From Undaria pinnatifida (lineage: Eukaryota; Sar; Phaeophyceae; Laminariales; Alariaceae), in the NCBI GenBank assembly GCA_012845835.1, contig JABAKD010000002.1:20722129-20786128 (forward strand): 64,000 bases of DNA. Reading direction: 5' to 3'. The notes beneath the pieces were generated by a model that saw nothing but the letters and a program-made list of their open reading frames with translations, had not been told where the DNA came from and did no database searches. Made by a program: the position numbers and the translations under genes. Numbering within the stretch: the first letter of the stretch is position 1; every line of letters begins with the position of its first letter. Shown piece after piece: positions 59,001 to 64,000 of this stretch.

Positions 59001-62000
59001 TCGACGCATCGACGGGGCAGATCAAACGGCGAACTTTCCAGCAGACACAGGGTCGTGAGATCACGGCCTTCTGCATGGACGCGCGGCACAAGAAAGCTGT
59101 GGTGGGAGACCAGAGAGGCGGCCTGCGCGGATACGACGTAGTCACCGGCAGGTGGATCATGTCGGCCACGCCGCACCGCTCGGAGGTATCGGCACTGCTG
59201 TTCATTGACGACGACGACGTCTTTATCAGCGCGGGGTGGGACAGGACGATTCAAGTACACGACGCCAGAGTCCGCTCGTGCTCTGCTGCCCGTCCGCCAA
59301 GCCCGCCGCACGATCCGGCGGAGCAGCCACCCGTCGGGCACAGGTCTGCAGCGTTGCTTAGGTCTGTTGTCGACGCCCACGATGGAGACATCACCCTCAT
59401 GGCGGCGTCGTCGCGCCTCGGGCTATTGGCAACAGCTTCCAACGACCTCACCGTGCGGGTGAGGTGATGTAGATGCCGAAACGGATGCGTCAATTATCTC
59501 AGACCTCTGAAAACGTAATGTCACCCGATTTCGAGCATGTGAACGGGTTGGGGCGTGTCGAGCTTGTTATGTTTCTGTCGCTCTCGAGACGGTTGTTTAC
59601 TTTCCTCTCTCGCGGCGGGTTTCTTCTCTAGGCTGTATACTTTAATGGACTGTTGAATTCCAGGTTGTGCGCAGGCACAGGCGGGGATGTCGAGCATCGT
59701 TTGCTGCTCGCTGTACGGGCAGACATACCGCGACTGATAGTTGCTGTTAGTCGCAGAACGAACCGCTTTTTCAGGAACCCACTACGTACACAAACTGCGT
59801 CATGTTTATTGGCCGTGGGGGTTAATTAGACAGATCACCCGCAGTGATAATAATTTTGTGCTCGAGTGCTTCCTTCTGCCCGTCTTGCAGAGTGCAAAAC
59901 TCGAGGCTATCACCTGTTGGGGTTTGTGCGGCAGAAATTGACGGCATTCGAGACATGTTCTCCTTGTTGCGCGAGCGCCGAGCTTGCGTCCTGTTAGTTT
60001 GTTGAACTGCGGTGTGTCTCGGCAGTGGTGTATCATTAACTAGCGTTTCCCCGTTATATGCAGGGCAACTACTTGACGACCTTGTGCTCACCCTTATCTC
60101 TCGCGCGCCGCCTCGTCCAACGCAAACTCTTCCGGTGGGGTGTGCACGCAAGTGCAGGTCTGGGACTACGGCCTCCTGCGGCTGGAGGAAGTCATCGTGG
60201 CTCATAGGCAAGAAATCACGTGCGTTAGCTTCCTCGACCCGCTTCCCTGCCTTGCCACCGCAGACATGACGGGCAAGGTACTAATATGGGCCACCCGGCC
60301 CCATATTAACGCCAAAAGCCTCCTACTGGTCATCCGCAACACCGTCATCACGGCGGGAGGCATGGTTGGCAAGGCTGGGGACTCGGGGGGTCACGCTCGG
60401 GTTCAGCGGAGAGTCTCGCCGATTCCGGTCACCTGCATCACTTTCCGCCATGCAACTGCTGTTGACACAGACGCCGTCGTCCGAGGGACACCGCAGCCAG
60501 AGGTGCCACCAGAACGGGCGATAAGCGGCAAGGAGGCTGACGAGGCCGAGCCCGAAGTATCTCCACAGCCGCCACCGCGGCAGTCAGTAGAGGCAAGAAA
60601 ACTGCGGCTCTCGACCGAGCCCTCACCGTCGCCTCCCGAGATCAGCAGTACGCTTTTTACCGGCGACGAGCTCGGGTCGATCAAGGCGTGGGACGTGACC
60701 GGTGTTCTTCTCGACAAGATCGGTCCCACCACCTGCGTTGCAAGTCGCACCGAGGACAAGGCTACTTCTCCATCCTCTTTGGGTGGCAGGAAGACCCACC
60801 AGTCCGTATATCATCGACCGGGTCCCCTGGATGGCGTGGCGCTACAGGCCGCTCTTCGATTCACAGAACTAATCGAAATTTCCAAGGCGTTGCGACGAGG
60901 GGATGACCTAGCACCCCCTCGGCCGGAGGAAGACAGGAACAATCTCCATGTTAAAGGGCGTGTGGGCAGCAGAACTCAAGCGGGGGAAAAAAGCGCGAAA
61001 CCGGTTAACGCAAAATCATTTGCGCGAGACCAGGGCACCAGAAGTATTGCAGAAAGTTCCTCAGATCGTTCAGTGGTCGGTGCGACTACTGCTAGCGGAC
61101 AGTCTCGCAATCGCTACCGGGCCGCTCGTCGCAGACACGTGCATGACTCGAAGATACACGCGGGGAAAGTAAGAGAAGCTCCGATCACGGCGCAACCTAG
61201 AGTCTCGTTTAACGTGTGCAACGGAAAACATCATGCGGGTCCGGAGTCAGGGACCCAGAAAGATGTGGAGGCCGTGCTTAACGCTGAAGTGGACACCATC
61301 TCCCCCGTCAAATCGTGGGCGGGACATGAGAATAGCGTAACTTCCATGAAGGTCTGTTTGTCACTCAAGTCTTAGGGTTGACTCCACTAAGCTGATATAT
61401 GATCGCGCCTTCGTTTTGTGGGCTGGGATTGCGCTCGGTATTTACAGCTGCGTTTTCTCGCCGTTCCAGGCACTGTTGTGGGTTTGTTTCCTCCTTTTTC
61501 TGGCGCCTTATTGCTGCTCTCAGTTTAGCCCAAGCGCCCGGATTTCTTCATGCGAGGACGCCCTCCTTCTGCCCAGATGACAACGAAGCGTTTTCTTGCA
61601 AGAAGGAAGGCGAGAGAGTGCTCGCAGAAACTCGCACATGCACCTACGAACACAGGACTATATCGTTTTCGTCAGGGTCTCTTTTCTGAGGCGTCGTCGC
61701 ACTCTAAACGAGCCCAACTAAATAAACGTTACGGCCGTTTCACCCCGAGACAGACACGACATCGCCGAACCTATATAGTCCTGCCCAAGCACCAACATTC
61801 TGGGGCTCAGGAGCCAACAGGATGTGGTAATCATGAATCCCAACCCTCACCTGCTTCTTCGCTTTTACCGCCACCACTCTTGTTTGCTATGTTTTCTGTG
61901 CGCATGCCTCCCAAGATGATTATCTGTCCCCCCAGCATAATCACCGGATCACTCGACGGCTCCGCACGCCTCTTCTCCCTGGAGGGATTCTTGCTCGGAG

Positions 62001-64000
62001 TGATTATAGACCAAGAAGCCGGCGGCAAGGCGCCTTGGCTCTTTCGACCCCCGCCGCAGGGACGCAAGATGGAGGCAAGCGCCCGAGCCGCCGCCCTTGA
62101 GGAGAAGCTAAGAAGCGTGCGTCGGACGGAGAGAGGGACATTCCCTCCGACCTTCGCCGGCGACGCGGATTTCTCAGGTGACCCAAGACCCCGGGATCGG
62201 TGGACAGATTCGGTGCGGATGAGTCCCCAGCTTCGGGCTCCCGCGAAAGGCTGTGGGTTTGGAACGACGTCGACCGTTTCAGAGGCGGAGCGCTCTGGAC
62301 TGCGGCAAAGAGATGGAGAGGAAGGCGGCTTTTCAGCCGATGGCTCCGCCAGCAGAGCGGCGGGGGAGATGGGGGGCGAGATAACAGAGAGGGTAAGTAT
62401 ATTGCAGCCGTGTCCCAATACCTCCGCCGTGTGCTTATCCAGAGTCAAGGAACTCGCGCAGCAGGTGCGAGTTGTGGCGCCCGTGGAGCTCGATGTGGAG
62501 AGTGAGAGGCAGCAGGGGTCGCAGGAGAGTATAGACGAAACACTTTTGAGCGAGGCTCGAGAGCGGTACCATTCACCGGGCGACATTTCGTCGCCAACGT
62601 CCCGCCCGACAAGCAGAGGAGGGGGTGATCGCGATCGCCAGCGCGCCCTGCATGCCACGCGAACGTCAAGAGAGGCTTGGGAGCAACCAACTCCCGGTAA
62701 AATGAACGTTAATCTCAGCGCTGAGCACCAGCGGAAGCACGCGAAGCGAACGCGAAGTGTGCTTCAGTTCTTGTCGAGTAGCATCAACCGCACGGGGGGT
62801 CGGGTGGGCGTCGCCGAACAGGGTTGTCGTCGGCCTTCAACAGCCCAGCCGCAGGGGAGCGCGGCAGAAAGGGCACGGGCGCAGCGCGCAAAGGGAGACG
62901 TTTGCCGAAGACCTTCCACAAGTTCGGGCGTGCGAGCAAACAATCCAAATGCTTTATCACACAAGAACGAAAACAAAGAAGTGCTCAGAGATTCTGGGCA
63001 AGACGTCGTGGGCAGAAATCCTGCAATGGCAGTGGGGCTGACAAGTAGCTCCCCAGCGTCGGCGCTCGGTGATGGTGTCGTGATGATGGCACCAAACTTG
63101 ACGTTGCGGCTTGGCGTCAACTGTCCCAAGCCTTCGACAAAGAAAAGTGGCGGAGCGCGAGATCAAGGCTCTGCAAGAGTTAGAGGCGGTGCGATACCGC
63201 CGACCCAGAGGTCGGCCGCAACTGCCGCGTCAGGATTATCGAACATGACAACCGGTGCCGAGTTTTCAAGAAAACATTCCGCCGAGCGGCGACATCGACG
63301 GATGGACGACATCTTGGACGGTGTTCGTCGGATCGGGCTGCCCGAGGAGACCTCCCCGCCCCCATTCAGAAGCAATCACGGTGGTTCGGGCCTGGGGGGT
63401 GGTCAGAACTCGTCGACCGTCGAATCGTTGGAGATGGCGGGGGGAGAGCGCGAGGAGGCTGTTACTTCCGTCGTTGTCTCCACCCGCGTGCGCGAGGTTC
63501 TGTCAAGGTTCGACAGGCTTGTCAACGACGACGAGTACAACCGGGACGGGTCCACCGACCCGAACGACCAGGGGGGTAACTTTGTCGGAAACTTTATTCC
63601 CAAAGGACGCCGCCGACGAAGCGTGCGCATCGCGGCGAGGCAGGCGGCGATTAGGCACCACGAGCGGTACCGCCACGCTCAAAGATTCAACCTGACCACT
63701 TTGCAGGAAACGCAGCAGCGTAGACAGGAGGCAATGGTGGGCCTGACCGGACCGAGCGGGGAGCGCTTTGGCCCTTACAGCCTCGACGACGTACTGGACT
63801 TCCAGACGTTCGCGCATTACCTGAGCGCACAGGGCGCCGACCACATGACTTTGAGGGGGCTGATGGACAACCCTGGTATTCAGGCCGATCCGTACTCTCA
63901 CGCACTTCTACAGGAGCTCGCACGGTCGCGGGTGCTCGAGTGGAACCGAGCTCTATCGTTTGAGGAGCTCATGCAGGTACGGCGTGAGAGGCGACGCGAC
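54703..64000 (+). CDS. EF-hand and WD40-repeat protein (WDR49/WDR64 type), C-terminus beyond window
   Basis: Exons: 54703 (or 54694)-55146, 56976-57224, 57504-57855, 58128-58207, 58529-59458, 60158-61351 and 61916 to at least 63976, where CAG|GTACGG may be the next donor. All six introns are GT-AG and five are phase 0. Exon 1 has an EF-hand loop DVDSAGVIDWVDF. Exon 2 has the first blade (KEIDLLVVVEGTAILKIY). Exons 3 to 7 carry repeated WD-type strands: DGYLTVWEID, HEILVWDVD, TAGMDGKVVMWNL, VLSAGFDFDANCWD, GDEGGSFRIWDIR, ATASNDLTVR|VWDYG, TADMTGKVLIWAT, TGDELGSIKAWDV and TGSLDGSARLFSL. Two beta-propellers are likely. A disordered linker interrupts exon 6, and a long Arg/Ser-rich tail fills exon 7. 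WDR49/WDR64-like proteins are common in lineages with motile flagella, so a ciliary role is an inference. The true start may be in an upstream exon, since TTTTTTTGTGTGTGCTTGAG precedes 54694. Confidence 0.87.
55178..55560. repeat. TAG/GTA triplet-repeat tract in an intron
   Basis: It is almost pure (TAG)n with interruptions (TAA, GCAG, GGTGGT) over about 380 bases, just downstream of the donor at 55147 of the EF-hand/WD40 gene. Confidence 0.95.
55930..56070. repeat. TTG/GTT triplet-repeat tract in an intron
   Basis: GTTGTTGTT runs over about 140 bases, with ATT, GCT and TCT interruptions, in the same intron as the TAG tract. Confidence 0.95.
56181..56802. mobile_element. MITE-like element with 16-bp terminal inverted repeats
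   Basis: The left end AGGGTCGTTCCTAACG and the reverse complement of the right end AGGGTCGGTCCTAACG match at 15 of 16 bases. Subterminal TTTCGGT/ACCGAAA motifs are also inverted. The length of 622 bases and the lack of coding capacity fit a non-autonomous DNA transposon. A target-site duplication is not clear. Confidence 0.6.

Noticed and set aside
61831..62658. 275-codon minus-strand frame
   Set aside because: It is antisense to exon 7 of the WD40 gene, whose + strand frame is open without a stop from 61916 to the window end and begins with a WD blade.

Overview
The window is nuclear DNA of a eukaryote with many introns. It is probably a stramenopile and possibly a brown alga. This is inference from GC-rich exons full of Ala/Gly/Ser-rich and acidic inserts, introns of about 190 to 1830 bases with GT-AG borders, abundant triplet and poly-C repeats, and the set of protein families. 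No rRNA, tRNA, CRISPR array or bacterial operon structure was recognised.

Six multi-exon genes could be rebuilt by joining open frames at GT-AG borders that keep the frame. (1) Positions 1-4005, + strand: the C-terminal 984 residues of an alpha-helical, HEAT/ARM-like protein, cut by the left edge. (2) 13001-5911, - strand: a complete M1-family zinc aminopeptidase in five exons. Its first exon alone carries about 590 residues, with large low-complexity inserts. (3) 17861-20801, + strand: a small ankyrin-like protein with a C-terminal coiled coil, in four exons. (4) 29789-23580, - strand: a Shewanella-like protein phosphatase (PPP-type metallophosphatase) in seven exons, with an N-terminus that looks like an organelle-targeting peptide. 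(5) 50160-48013, - strand: a ZNHIT1/SWC6-type HIT zinc-finger subunit of the SWR1 chromatin remodeller, in three exons. (6) 54703-64000, + strand: an EF-hand plus WD40-repeat protein of the WDR49/WDR64 type, in at least seven exons, running off the right edge.

The rest is repeat-rich. The 29.8-48 kb stretch has no convincing intact gene. It holds a family of elements with very long poly-C tracts, satellite-like arrays (38.3-39.5 and 39.8-40.6 kb), a 336-bp tandem duplication, a 187-bp direct repeat lying 8 kb apart, and several rearranged, inverted and broken copies of one gene family that seems to encode a membrane protein (30.2-30.9 and 43.2-46.5 kb). A 2.7-kb foldback-like element with about 400-bp inverted arms lies at 50.76-53.44 kb. 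A MITE-like element and two long triplet-repeat tracts lie in the first mapped intron of the WD40 gene.

The genes are ordinary housekeeping or regulatory genes on both strands, with no sign of functional clustering. I found no convincing new multi-gene system. The most unusual material is the decayed membrane-protein family, the foldback element, the low-complexity inserts inside conserved enzyme cores, and a strong excess of phase-0 introns (18 of 23).
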